Origin: Undibacterium parvum
GTDB taxonomy: Bacteria; Pseudomonadota; Gammaproteobacteria; Burkholderiales; Burkholderiaceae_D
Direction of reading: 5' to 3'
Assembly: GCF_003955735.1 (NCBI RefSeq)
Contig: NZ_CP034464.1
Span: forward strand, 2,666,001 to 2,730,000
Length of the DNA stretch: 64,000 bases
Made by a program: the position numbers and the translations under genes. The notes below the pieces were generated by a model. That model saw nothing but the letters and a program-made list of their open reading frames with translations, had not been told where the DNA came from and did no database searches. This document shows, piece after piece, positions 1 to 7,700 of this stretch. Position 1 is the first letter of the stretch. The number at the start of each line of letters is the position of its first letter.

Positions 1-938
1 TGGTAACTGCCATACATGGCGGGACGCGCCAGATCATTGAAACCGGCATCGACCATGGCAAAGAAATTGTTGCCGACTTGTTTTTGCGCCCGCAGTTCAG
101 AAATCAAGATGCCAGCTTGCGCCACCAGAAAACGTCCCGGCTCTATCTCCATGCTGATTTTATGACCCAGATGCGCTTCGATTTTTTGCCGGGCCTGATC
201 CCAGATCTGAAAGTAGTGTTCGGTATCGACTAGCGCTTCGCCTTCCTGATACGGGATAGACAGGCCGCCACCGATGGAGATCGCCTGCAGATCACTGCCG
301 CATAGTTTGACCTGTTCCAACATGGCATCGCAAACGCTTTGCAGATGCGCGTAATCGACCCCTGAACCTATGTGCATGTGCAGACCGACTAACTGCAAGC
401 CGTATTGCTTGATCAGCGCTAAGGCCTGCGGCAAATATTCATGCCAGATGCCGTGCTTGCTTTGCTCACCGCCGGTATTGGTCTTGCGGCTGTGGCCATG
501 CCCGAAACCCGGGTTGATGCGTAACCAGACCGGGTGGCCAGGATGGGCCAAACCGAGTTGCTCTAGCATCTGGGGTGAGCCGCAATTGACCGGGATATTC
601 AGTTCAACCACGCGCTGCAAGGCGTTTTTATCGAGCAGATCGGCGGTGAAAACGATAGGCGCATGCGCCGCCCCATTGACTTGCGCGTTCGGCGCATAGC
701 CAGCCGCCAGCGCCCGTTCTACTTCGCCTAGCGAGACTGAATCGACCATCACGCCTTCTTCGCGCATCAGCTTGAGCAGGTGAATATTGCTCGATGCTTT
801 TTGCGCGAAACGGATCACGTCAAATTGACGCAATCTGGCGATTTGACTGCGTACCACTTGCGCGTCATAAGCCCAGCAAGGGGTAGCAAATTCACGCGCG
901 ATTTGGGCGATTTGGGCGGGGCTGATGGCATTACTCAT
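1..938 (-). CDS. lysA: diaminopimelate decarboxylase (partial, C-terminus beyond window)
   Basis: PLP enzyme that decarboxylates meso-diaminopimelate to L-lysine, the last step of lysine synthesis in the cytoplasm. The reverse strand reads from ATG at 938 through about 312 residues to the window edge without a stop. Visible fold-III decarboxylase landmarks are FAQKASSN with the PLP lysine at about residue 47, VDSVSLGEVERALAAG, the glycine-rich HMHIGSG, and EPGRFLVAQ. The order and spacing follow E. coli LysA closely, not the arginine or ornithine decarboxylases. It is transcribed divergently from the Lrp/AsnC-type gene at 1105, a layout that suggests, but does not prove, regulation by that protein. 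Confidence 0.93.
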   Translation of the reverse strand, partial: MSNAISPAQIAQIAREFATPCWAYDAQVVRSQIARLRQFDVIRFAQKASSNIHLLKLMREEGVMVDSVSLGEVERALAAGYAPNAQVNGAAHAPIVFTADLLDKNALQRVVELNIPVNCGSPQMLEQLGLAHPGHPVWLRINPGFGHGHSRKTNTGGEQSKHGIWHEYLPQALALIKQYGLQLVGLHMHIGSGVDYAHLQSVCDAMLEQVKLCGSDLQAISIGGGLSIPYQEGEALVDTEHYFQIWDQARQKIEAHLGHKISMEIEPGRFLVAQAGILISELRAQKQVGNNFFAMVDAGFNDLARPAMYGSY

Positions 939-1104
939 GGTCGTTTCGATTCTCAGGATTATTTCGTTCATTGCCGCTTACCGGAACTCGAAAGCGGTAT
1001 TGTTAACCTATACTGTAACAAGGCTAAGGCGTAAAATGAAGCTGATACGATAGGTAATAAAGCGTATTTTTCGTGAATTGAATTGAAATTGAGGCGAAAT
1101 GCTT

Positions 1105-1560
1105 ATGAATCAAAAAATCGATCAGTTCGATCAAAATATCCTGCAATTGTTGCAACAAGATGCCCGTGTCTCGCATGCCGAGATAGGTCGCAAAGTGCAT
1201 CTGAGCCAGCCCGCAGTCTCGGAACGGATCAAGCGCCTCGAGGCTGCCGGCGTGATCCGTGGCTACCGTGCCGATATCAATCCCCGGGCGCTGGGTTACC
1301 AGATCACCGCCATGATACGCATCTCTACTCAGCAAGGCCGACCGTATGCCGAGTATGTCGCGGCTTGCCCCGAAATCATAGACTGTTATACCGTCACCGG
1401 TGAAGACGGTGCCGTGATGCGCGTGCTGGCCACCGATGTCGAGCATTTGCAACGCATCATCAATGAGCTTAACGCCTACGGCTCTACCTCGACCGCGATT
1501 GTGCTGACCACCCATGTGGCGGGCAAGCCTATCTCGGTGCCGAAATCTCTCGAATTATAG
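1105..1560 (+). CDS. Lrp/AsnC family transcriptional regulator
   Basis: DNA-binding regulator of the feast/famine family, about 151 residues. The N-terminal helix-turn-helix reads LDQNILQLLQQD-type then EIGRKVHLSQPAVSERIKRL, followed by GVIRGYRADINP. The C-terminal half is a RAM ligand-binding domain (VTGEDGAVMRVLATDVEHLQ). An in-frame ATG lies at 1099, but the GAGG at 1091-1094 is correctly spaced only for the ATG at 1105, so I take the latter. It is divergent from lysA, so amino-acid-responsive control of lysA or of itself is likely; the effector cannot be read from sequence. The following gene begins 9 bp after its stop and may be co-transcribed. Confidence 0.9.
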   Translation: MNQKIDQFDQNILQLLQQDARVSHAEIGRKVHLSQPAVSERIKRLEAAGVIRGYRADINPRALGYQITAMIRISTQQGRPYAEYVAACPEIIDCYTVTGEDGAVMRVLATDVEHLQRIINELNAYGSTSTAIVLTTHVAGKPISVPKSLEL

Positions 1561-1569
1561 GAGCATCAA

Positions 1570-2376
1570 ATGCAAACTTCAAAATTTCAATCCGGCATGA
1601 TTAGTAGCGCACTTTCAGGATTTTCCCTTAGCTTAGTGCTGTTGGCGGCGCCAGTGTTAGCCGCGGATAACGCTGCCAGCGAAGACGCGATCACCCCGTA
1701 TCGACCTTCGGTTTCTAGCCCTGCGCAATTGCCGCTGGCTGGGCAATTGGAGCTGGAGTTGGGCGGCTTAAGCAGTCGCAGCGATCAGGCGCGTAGGCAT
1801 AGCATGCCGTATCAATTAAAACTGGCGTTCTCGCAAGAGTGGGGCATGCTAGTGGGCGGCGAGTTGCTGGTGCTCGCCAACGATGGCGTAGGCCAAGTTG
1901 ATCGCGGTTATGGCGATACCACGCTGGTGCTAAAGCGTGCTTTCATGGTCGATGAGCAGAGCGCCTTCGGGCTGGAGTTGTCAAGCAAACTGCCTAGCGC
2001 CGCCAAGGCAATAGGTTCGGGTAGCGCTGACTATGCGATCAATAGCATTTATAGCCGCGACTTTGGATCGCTGCACATGGATGCCAATCTGAATGTCACG
2101 CGACTCGGTGTGATGGAACCGGACACTTCGCGTTTGCAAACTGGCTTATCTTCATCCTTTTCTTCCGCACTGAGCGAACGTTGGGGCATCACCGGCGAAT
2201 GGTCGGGATCGCGTCGCAACGGCACCAAGGCGCAAGGACAAATTTTGCTGGCGCTCAGCTACAGTCCAAGCAAGCGCATGACCATGGATATCGGAGTGAG
2301 TAAGGGCTTAACCAGCAGTTCGCCAGACTTGGCGCTGTTCGCTGGTATCGTGCTGCCGGTAGCGAAACTATGGTGA
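1570..2376 (+). CDS. putative outer-membrane beta-barrel protein
   Basis: A 268-residue secreted protein of unknown role. It starts with a hydrophobic signal sequence ending near VLAADN (about residue 32). The mature part has alternating amphipathic strands (QLELELGGLSSRS, GMLVGGELLVLAN, ITGEWSGSRRNG, ILLALSYSPSKRMTMDIGVSKGL) and an aromatic C-terminal residue (Trp), all consistent with a small porin or the 'MetA-pathway/transporter-like' OMP group. A good Shine-Dalgarno AGGAG precedes the ATG, only 9 bp after the Lrp gene, so the two may form an operon. The family call is an inference from composition and strand pattern. Confidence 0.6.
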   Translation: MQTSKFQSGMISSALSGFSLSLVLLAAPVLAADNAASEDAITPYRPSVSSPAQLPLAGQLELELGGLSSRSDQARRHSMPYQLKLAFSQEWGMLVGGELLVLANDGVGQVDRGYGDTTLVLKRAFMVDEQSAFGLELSSKLPSAAKAIGSGSADYAINSIYSRDFGSLHMDANLNVTRLGVMEPDTSRLQTGLSSSFSSALSERWGITGEWSGSRRNGTKAQGQILLALSYSPSKRMTMDIGVSKGLTSSSPDLALFAGIVLPVAKLW

Positions 2377-2408
2377 GGCTGAATCGGGGTTTTTAAATGG
2401 GCACCCTG

Positions 2409-2473
2409 CCAGCGCTCATATCCCTTGCGGCCTACAGGCCGGCATGGCTGGAAAGCCGCATGGAATATGCGCT
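2409..2473. repeat. REP-like palindromic repeat, copy 1
   Basis: Imperfect inverted repeat with arms of the type AGCGC-CATATCCCTTGCGG and CCGCATGGAATATGCGCT around a GC-rich centre. It lies just downstream of the gene ending at 2376. The same palindrome recurs near 13226, 20611, 21415, 33811, 47330, 51900 and 61750. Confidence 0.75.
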
Positions 2474-2508
2474 ACAGGCCGATGCCATTTTAAAATCTGC
2501 TTCAAATC

Positions 2509-2673
2509 GTTACTGTTCAGCCTACTATTAAGAAAGTCAAAACCCCTCACCGCAGAGACGCTGAGGCGCAGAGAACGGCAAAGTAATTCTCCGGTTTTCC
2601 TCGGCGTCTCGGCGTCTCAGCGTTGAGAGGTCTTAGTTGTTTTTGTCGTGCTCCTAGTAGGCTGAACAGTTAC
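2509..2673. mobile_element. MITE with IS66-like ends (165 bp)
   Basis: Non-coding element bounded by inverted repeats: GTTACTGTTCAGCCTACTA on the left and, read outward from the right end, GTAACTGTTCAGCCTACTA. It is flanked on both sides by the same 8 bp, TTCAAATC (2501-2508 and 2674-2681), a clear target-site duplication. The GTAA end and 8-bp duplication match what is known of the IS66 family; that parentage is an inference. The interior carries inverted copies of a CGCAGAGACGCTGAGG-like repeat. No transposase is present. An element with the same ends lies at 21512-21794. Confidence 0.8.
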
Positions 2674-2780
2674 TTCAAATCTACCGCGTCGCAGACGCGA
2701 TCTGGCCAGGATTTATCTTCTCTGGTGCTTGACCGTATAATAGACACACTTTGTCGTCATTCCTCTTGTATTGATCTCTC

Positions 2781-3302
2781 ATGCTAACACCCACCGCACC
2801 CCGCAAGTTTTTACTATTCGCTCTGTTGGCGGCTGGTTTCCTGATCGTTTTGGCGATCTTGTTTTATCAGTCGCTGTCTGCTAAGCAGGCCGCGCCAGAG
2901 GTCAGCTATGTCAATCTTAAGGGTGAAAAAATCAGCAGTGAGAGCTTGCGCGGCAAAGTCGTGATGGTCAATTTTTGGGCCACCTCATGCTCCACCTGCG
3001 TGGCCGAGATGCCGCAGATGGTAGAAACCTATAATAAATTTCACGCACAAGGTCTGGAATTTGTGGCGGTGGCGATGAGTTATGATCCACCGAATTACGT
3101 CCTCAATTACGCCGAGACACGCAAGCTGCCTTTTCATGTGGCGCTCGATGTGCAGGGTAAATTGGCGCAGGCTTTTGGCGACGTCAAGCTTACCCCGACT
3201 ACCTACGTGATCGACAAGCAAGGCAATATCCTCAAGCGCTATGTCGGCCAGCCTTCCTTCACAGAACTGCACGCCTTGCTGGCCAAAGCGCTGGCGGCCT
3301 AA
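2781..3302 (+). CDS. TlpA/ResA-like thiol-disulfide oxidoreductase
   Basis: Membrane-anchored periplasmic thioredoxin, 173 residues. A single N-terminal transmembrane segment (about residues 10-30) is followed by an AhpC/TSA-Redoxin fold with NFWATSC and active-site C70-S-T-C73, then the cis-proline region LTPTTYVID. Such proteins reduce cytochrome c haem-binding cysteines or other exported thiols; CSTC differs from the commoner CPPC or CxPC, so redox potential and substrate are uncertain. A TGTATTGATCTCTC leader gives no obvious Shine-Dalgarno. It converges with the FMN reductase and shows no operon partner. Confidence 0.85.
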   Translation: MLTPTAPRKFLLFALLAAGFLIVLAILFYQSLSAKQAAPEVSYVNLKGEKISSESLRGKVVMVNFWATSCSTCVAEMPQMVETYNKFHAQGLEFVAVAMSYDPPNYVLNYAETRKLPFHVALDVQGKLAQAFGDVKLTPTTYVIDKQGNILKRYVGQPSFTELHALLAKALAA

Positions 3303-3316
3303 TCTGTTTGTCTAAT

Positions 3317-3853
3317 CTATTTGCTGGGCATTGCTAAGGCCAGATGCGCTTGCATCGTCGCCAGCGCGCCGCGCACCTGAGCGGCGATTCCGGCGTGCGC
3401 AAGCATCCCTTCTTCATCGAGTCGCGCGCCGACTATCGCTAGCGTAATTGATGCTTCGGCGATGATATCGGCTGACATCATCGTGATGATTTCTCGCAAA
3501 GCAGCATCCGCGTGCGTGGCACGGGGCGAGGCATTTAAGATCGCTACCGGCTTATTCACAAACACCTCACAACTGACCATCCAGTCCAGCGCATTTTTCA
3601 TCACGCCAGTGATGCCGTGTGCGTATTCAGGGCTAGCGATGAGCAAGACATCGGCATTGCGTATGGCCTCCCGCAAAGCAGCTACTGGCGGCAGATTTAG
3701 ACTTTCCAGATCCGGATTAAACAAGGGTAAATGTGCCATGCCGTCGAACTGCTGGATGCTGATGTCAGCAGGTGCCAGCCGCGCAAAAACGCGCAATAAA
3801 GCAGAATTGAGCGAGGCAGCCCGCAGGCTGCCGGAGAGCGCGAGAATTTTCAT
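3317..3853 (-). CDS. NADPH-dependent FMN reductase family protein
   Basis: Flavodoxin-like oxidoreductase of 178 residues. The N-terminus has the FMN phosphate-binding loop LSGSLRAASLNSALL, and the mid-region has LLIASPEYAHGITGVMKNALDW, the SPEYxxxxxGxxKNxxDW signature of the NADPH-dependent FMN reductase/chromate reductase group (PF03358). These enzymes pass electrons from NAD(P)H to FMN, quinones or metals in the cytosol; the physiological substrate here is unknown. It converges with the TlpA-like gene and has only 14 bp between the two stops. Confidence 0.88.
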   Translation of the reverse strand: MKILALSGSLRAASLNSALLRVFARLAPADISIQQFDGMAHLPLFNPDLESLNLPPVAALREAIRNADVLLIASPEYAHGITGVMKNALDWMVSCEVFVNKPVAILNASPRATHADAALREIITMMSADIIAEASITLAIVGARLDEEGMLAHAGIAAQVRGALATMQAHLALAMPSK

Positions 3854-3866
3854 GTGGCAAATTTAA

Positions 3867-4177
3867 AGTGAGTTCTGGCGCAAAATTGAGCTTAGGATTA
3901 TGGCATACCTAGCAGGCTATTTGGTCTGCAAGCGAGAGACAGTAGCAGGCTTAAATTGCTACTTGTAAAAAAGATAGGATTGGGGAATACTACTGGCAAG
4001 CAAGAGTGTGGCAAATTGGTGATTTTTTTGTAACAGACATGAAATAGTCACAATTCTTTGGTATAAATTGAAGTGGGAAGAGTTAAGCTAAAGTAAATGC
4101 GTTTTGCACCTCGCAGCAGCTGCAATTTGTATTTTTTAGTTCGGTAAAGATAATTGTTTGCACTTTTTAGAAAGTAA
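3867..4177. other. intergenic region, nothing recognised
   Basis: About 310 bp of AT-rich DNA upstream of both the FMN reductase (leftward) and a possible small ORF (rightward). It presumably holds their promoters, but I see no convincing operator, repeat or RNA structure. Confidence 0.4.
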
Positions 4178-4366
4178 ATGATGTATCGACGTTCCAATCA
4201 GCACACGCACAATACAGCAGACCTAGAGCAATTAATGACCGCAGCACCTATGGACCAGGAACTCCACGCGCAAATACTGCGCAAACAAATTAAATTAAGA
4301 CGCTCCATAGAAGATGCTCAGGAAGCGGCCAGATACAATAATCTCGATTTGTGCGGTGCCAGTTAG
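4178..4366 (+). CDS. small hypothetical protein (62 aa)
   Basis: Short ORF rich in charged residues. The C-terminal half KQIKLRRSIEDAQEAARYNN could form an amphipathic helix and recalls the short RRxIEDxxE patterns of small proteobacterial proteins, but I do not recognise the family. The ribosome-binding site is weak (AGAAAG), and codon use gives no strong support. It may be real or a chance ORF. No operon link is evident, as it stands 365 bp upstream of nrdD. Confidence 0.35.
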   Translation: MMYRRSNQHTHNTADLEQLMTAAPMDQELHAQILRKQIKLRRSIEDAQEAARYNNLDLCGAS

Positions 4367-4623
4367 TCGCACTCAGTAAGTATGCGAAGTGGTGCGGAAT
4401 AGAAGCTGACAGGGCGTACGCGCTCTGTGGATCCTGTATCCTCAAGGTCTGGATCTCTCCGCTATCTACCCAGCTTATCACCCCCCCTCAAAGACTAGGT
4501 CCGAAAGCTATTTTTTGGGACTGCATTGTCATTCATTTTTTTTCAAATACCCCGAACTTCAACATTCATTTCTCTGCGTTCAGGCGGATCGCTGTGCCGC
4601 GTGCGGCTCTGCTTGGTCTGAAA

Positions 4624-4637
4624 TTGATATGCGTCAA
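4624..4637 (+). promoter_or_regulatory. FNR/Anr-type binding site upstream of nrdD
   Basis: TTGAT-ATGC-GTCAA matches the FNR consensus TTGAT-N4-ATCAA with one mismatch. Its centre (4630.5) is 41.5 bp from position 4672, where a start site is expected from a TACAAT -10 box at 4660-4665. That is the class II activator position, so anaerobic activation of nrdD is the natural reading. Confidence 0.65.
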
Positions 4638-4659
4638 AGAATTGTAATCAACTCATTTT

Positions 4660-4665
4660 TACAAT
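4660..4665 (+). promoter_or_regulatory. putative -10 box of nrdD promoter
   Basis: TACAAT resembles the sigma70 -10 hexamer and sits at the right distance from the FNR-like site for a class II promoter with a start near 4672. A second possible arrangement, TTGACC at 4665 with GATAAT at 4686, has a short 15-bp spacer and is less convincing. Confidence 0.45.
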
Positions 4666-4670
4666 TGACC

Positions 4671-4686
4671 ACGCTATATTTAGTCG
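4671..4686 (+). promoter_or_regulatory. NrdR box 1 (degenerate)
   Basis: ACGCTATATTTAGTCG is a degenerate copy of the NrdR box ACACTATATNTNGTGT. It starts exactly 30 bp before box 2, about three helical turns, as is usual for paired NrdR sites. It overlaps the predicted transcription start. Confidence 0.6.
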
Positions 4687-4700
4687 ATAATCTATAAAAC

Positions 4701-4716
4701 ACACTATATCTTGTGT
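4701..4716 (+). promoter_or_regulatory. NrdR box 2
   Basis: ACACTATATCTTGTGT is a near-perfect NrdR box. It lies directly in front of the nrdD start codon, downstream of the predicted start site, so NrdR bound here would block transcription when dNTP or dATP levels are high. Confidence 0.75.
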
Positions 4717-4730
4717 TTTATGGGCGAAGA

Positions 4731-6746
4731 ATGAAACAGCAAACTTTTTTAATTGATACGCAGCTGATCAAGCGCGATGGTAGCGCGGTTCCTTTTGATG
4801 CAGGCAAAATTGAATCTGCCATAATGCGCGCAGCGCTTGCCAGTGGCGAATTTGACCTTGCGCGGGCGCGTCAACTGACGGCGCAAGTGCTGAGCCTGAT
4901 CGCGGATTTGCCGCAATCCCCTTGCCTCGCGATCGAACAAGTTCAGGATATGGTGGAGGCTAGTTTGTTCGCCGCAGGTTTCCGCAAGACCTTGCGTGGG
5001 TATATCATCTACCGCGAACAACATCAAAAATTGCGGCGTGACAGTAAGACCTTGGTCGATGTGGAAGCCTCTATCAATGAGTACCTTGACCGGCAGGATT
5101 GGCGCATCAATGCCAACGCCAATCAAGGCTATTCCCTGGGCGGCCTGATACTTAATGTGTCCGGAAAAGTGATCGCCAATTACTGGCTCAGTCACGTGTA
5201 TCCGTCTGAGATCGGGCAAGCCCATAGAGACGCTGATTTACATATTCATGATCTCGATATGCTGGCCGGTTATTGCGCCGGCTGGTCATTGCGAACTTTG
5301 TTAAATGAGGGGCTCAATGGTGTGCCTGGTAAGATAGAGTCGGGCCCGCCCCAGCATTTTTCCAGCGCGGTAGGGCAGATCGTGAATTTTCTTGGCACCC
5401 TGCAAAATGAATGGGCTGGCGCTCAGGCCTTCAGTTCTTTCGATACCTATATGGCGGCCTTTGTGCGCAAAGACCAGCTTGACTACAGCAGCCTTAAGCA
5501 GTGTATACAGGAGCTCATTTATAACCTGAACGTGCCTTCGCGCTGGGGTACCCAAACGCCCTTTACCAATCTCACTTTCGATTGGGTATGCCCGCAAGAT
5601 CTGCGTGAACAAGTCCCTGTTATTGCAGGTGTTGCGATGGCGTTTAGCTATGGCGACTTGCAGGCCGAGATGGATATGATCAATCGCGCCTATATCGAAG
5701 TGATGATGGAAGGCGATGCCAAGGGGCGGGTATTTACTTTTCCTATCCCCACTTACAACATCACTGAGGATTTTGATTGGCATAGCCCGAACGCCGAGTT
5801 GTTATTTGAAATGACGGCACGCTATGGCTTGCCTTACTTCCAGAATTTCATCAATTCGGAACTCAAGCCGAACATGATACGTTCTATGTGCTGTCGCTTG
5901 CAGCTCGACCTGCGTGAGTTACTTAAACGTGGCAATGGTTTGTTCGGCTCGGCCGAGCAAACCGGTTCTTTAGGCGTGGTCACTATCAACTGTGCACGCT
6001 TGGGTTATTTGTATCAGGGCGACGAAGCGGCGCTGTTGGTGGCGCTCGACAAGTTGCTGGAACTGGGGAAGAACAGTTTGGAAATTAAACGAAAAGTGAT
6101 ACAGCGGCATATGGACAATGGCCTGTTTCCCTACACCAAACGCTATCTTGGCACTTTGCGCAATCATTTTTCTACGCTGGGTGTGAACGGTATCAATGAA
6201 ATGATACGTAACTTTAGCGCCGGTCAATATGACATCAGCAGCGATGTCGGGCATGCGATGGCGCTGCGTTTGCTAGACCATGTAAGGGCGCGCATGTTGG
6301 CATTTCAGGATGAGACCGGCCACATGTATAACCTGGAGGCGACTCCGGCGGAAGGGACTACCTATCGTTTTGCCAGGGAGGACCGCAAACGCTACCCGGC
6401 TATTTTGCAGGCTGGCACCAAGGATATGCCCTACTACACTAACTCATCACAATTGCCCGTGGGCTTTACCGATGATCCGTTTGCCGCGTTGGAACTGCAA
6501 GACGATTTGCAGCGTAAATATACCGGTGGCACGGTCTTGCATCTGTATATGAGTGAGCCCTTGACCAGCGCGGATGCCTGCCGCAATTTAGTGCGGCGCG
6601 CCTTGAGTCGATTCTCGCTGCCGTATATCACGATTACGCCTACATTTTCGATTTGCCCTAAGCATGGCTATCTGGGTGGAAGCCATGCGTTTTGTCCCAA
6701 ATGCGATGCCGAATTGATCGCCCGCAAGCAGCGTCTGGCTGCCTGA
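4731..6746 (+). CDS. nrdD: anaerobic (class III) ribonucleoside-triphosphate reductase, large part without glycyl-radical domain
   Basis: Reduces ribonucleotides to deoxyribonucleotides without oxygen. About 671 residues: an N-terminal ATP-cone (IKRDGSAVPFDAGKIESAIMRA), then the ten-stranded barrel with SMCCRLQLDLRELLKRGNG and GSLGVVTINCARLGYL, and a C-terminal zinc-site remnant CPKH...CPKC. The chain stops 13 residues after this site, just where the glycyl-radical loop should follow; that loop is encoded by the next gene at 6769. A GTG start at 4713 is possible but would overlap the NrdR box, so I prefer ATG 4731. Order nrdD - small glycyl gene - nrdG indicates one operon, apparently controlled by FNR and NrdR. 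Confidence 0.95.
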   Translation: MKQQTFLIDTQLIKRDGSAVPFDAGKIESAIMRAALASGEFDLARARQLTAQVLSLIADLPQSPCLAIEQVQDMVEASLFAAGFRKTLRGYIIYREQHQKLRRDSKTLVDVEASINEYLDRQDWRINANANQGYSLGGLILNVSGKVIANYWLSHVYPSEIGQAHRDADLHIHDLDMLAGYCAGWSLRTLLNEGLNGVPGKIESGPPQHFSSAVGQIVNFLGTLQNEWAGAQAFSSFDTYMAAFVRKDQLDYSSLKQCIQELIYNLNVPSRWGTQTPFTNLTFDWVCPQDLREQVPVIAGVAMAFSYGDLQAEMDMINRAYIEVMMEGDAKGRVFTFPIPTYNITEDFDWHSPNAELLFEMTARYGLPYFQNFINSELKPNMIRSMCCRLQLDLRELLKRGNGLFGSAEQTGSLGVVTINCARLGYLYQGDEAALLVALDKLLELGKNSLEIKRKVIQRHMDNGLFPYTKRYLGTLRNHFSTLGVNGINEMIRNFSAGQYDISSDVGHAMALRLLDHVRARMLAFQDETGHMYNLEATPAEGTTYRFAREDRKRYPAILQAGTKDMPYYTNSSQLPVGFTDDPFAALELQDDLQRKYTGGTVLHLYMSEPLTSADACRNLVRRALSRFSLPYITITPTFSICPKHGYLGGSHAFCPKCDAELIARKQRLAA

Positions 6747-6768
6747 TTTATCTTTAAAAGGAATTACC

Positions 6769-6963
6769 ATGCACAACATTACAGCTCTTACCTGCCAACC
6801 CACACAAGCCATCGTTCTGGATGACTCTGAACGCCAGGCCTGCGAAATCTGGACCCGGGTCATGGGCTACCATAGACCAGTCAGTTCGTTTAATACAGGC
6901 AAAAAAGGCGAGTTCTATGAGCGCACTTACTTCGAGGAAAACAGCATAGAAAAACAGTGCTGA
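6769..6963 (+). CDS. separately encoded glycyl-radical domain of NrdD (64 aa)
   Basis: Small protein whose core CEIWTRVMGYHRPVSSFN followed by TGKKGEF aligns with the glycyl-radical C-terminus of class III reductases (E. coli type RTCGYLG...FNAGK). Gly33 in RVMGY would be the radical-bearing residue, activated by NrdG encoded next. The gene has its own Shine-Dalgarno (AAAGGA), lies 22 bp after nrdD and is in a different frame (nrdD is in frame with 4731, this with 6769), so it is not a simple read-through. NrdD (about 671 aa) plus this peptide gives about the length of a complete enzyme. YfiD/GrcA, a spare glycyl domain for pyruvate formate-lyase, is the nearest precedent I know. Confidence 0.8.
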   Translation: MHNITALTCQPTQAIVLDDSERQACEIWTRVMGYHRPVSSFNTGKKGEFYERTYFEENSIEKQC

Positions 6964-6964
6964 C

Positions 6965-7681
6965 ATGTCCTCCACCCTAAGTGCAGGTGACTTGAAGGTC
7001 GGTGGCATCACCGCCTTCAGCACTAGCGATTATCCGGGTAAGTTTGCGCTGGTGATTTTCGTGCAAGGGTGCCCGTGGCGCTGCCGCTATTGCCATAATC
7101 CGCATTTGCAGGCGCGCTCTGCCAGCAAAATTAGTTGGTCAGAGATACTGCTCTTGCTCAAGCACCGCGTAGGTTTGATCGATGCGGTAGTCTTTAGCGG
7201 AGGGGAGGCCAGCATTGATGCCGCCTTGGGGCTGGCCATAGCCGAAGTGAGGCAGTTAGGATTTGCGATAGGCCTGCATAGCGCTTGTATTTACCCGCGC
7301 CAGCTACAAGCAATTTTACCTTCGGTAGACTGGATAGGCTTTGACATCAAGGCGCCCTTTGAACGTTACGCCGCCATCACGGGCGTTGCGGACAGCGGAC
7401 GCCATGCGCGCGCCTGTAGCGAAATGATACTGGCCAGCGGGGTCGATTACGAATGCCGTAGCACGATACACCCTTCGCTCTTGTCAGAACACGAGATCAT
7501 GGATATGGCGCAGAATTTGTCACAGATGGGCGTGCAGAATTATGTTTTGCAATTGTTTCGTGCGCAAGGATGCAGCGATGCCGAACTTAAAGCAAACATG
7601 CGCGCCGATTATCCGAGCAGGTCCTTGCTGCAAAGTATGCAGTCAATGTTTGCGCGTTTTAGCTTAAGACAAAATAATTGA
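6965..7681 (+). CDS. nrdG: anaerobic ribonucleotide reductase-activating radical SAM enzyme
   Basis: Radical-SAM activase, 238 residues, that generates the glycyl radical on the reductase using S-adenosylmethionine and a [4Fe-4S] cluster. The cluster motif is C36PWRC40RYC43 in QGCPWRCRYCHNPHL, followed by the GGEA-type SAM-binding segment VVFSGGEAS. Length and the TSDYPGKFALVIFVQGC start match the longer NrdG2 type rather than the roughly 155-residue E. coli form. Its ATG follows the glycyl-peptide stop by 1 bp, so translation is probably coupled and all three proteins are made together. Confidence 0.92.
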   Translation: MSSTLSAGDLKVGGITAFSTSDYPGKFALVIFVQGCPWRCRYCHNPHLQARSASKISWSEILLLLKHRVGLIDAVVFSGGEASIDAALGLAIAEVRQLGFAIGLHSACIYPRQLQAILPSVDWIGFDIKAPFERYAAITGVADSGRHARACSEMILASGVDYECRSTIHPSLLSEHEIMDMAQNLSQMGVQNYVLQLFRAQGCSDAELKANMRADYPSRSLLQSMQSMFARFSLRQNN

Positions 7682-7700
7682 TCGGTTTAGACCGCGCAGT

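Noticed and set aside
2444..2626. 60-codon ORF
   Set aside because: Runs through the REP-like repeat and the MITE; composition is that of the repeats.
6740..6770. nrdD split as a sequencing frameshift
   Set aside because: The downstream part has its own Shine-Dalgarno and ATG, 22 bp lie between the stop and the new start, and nrdD ends in a plausible charged tail. A separate gene fits better.
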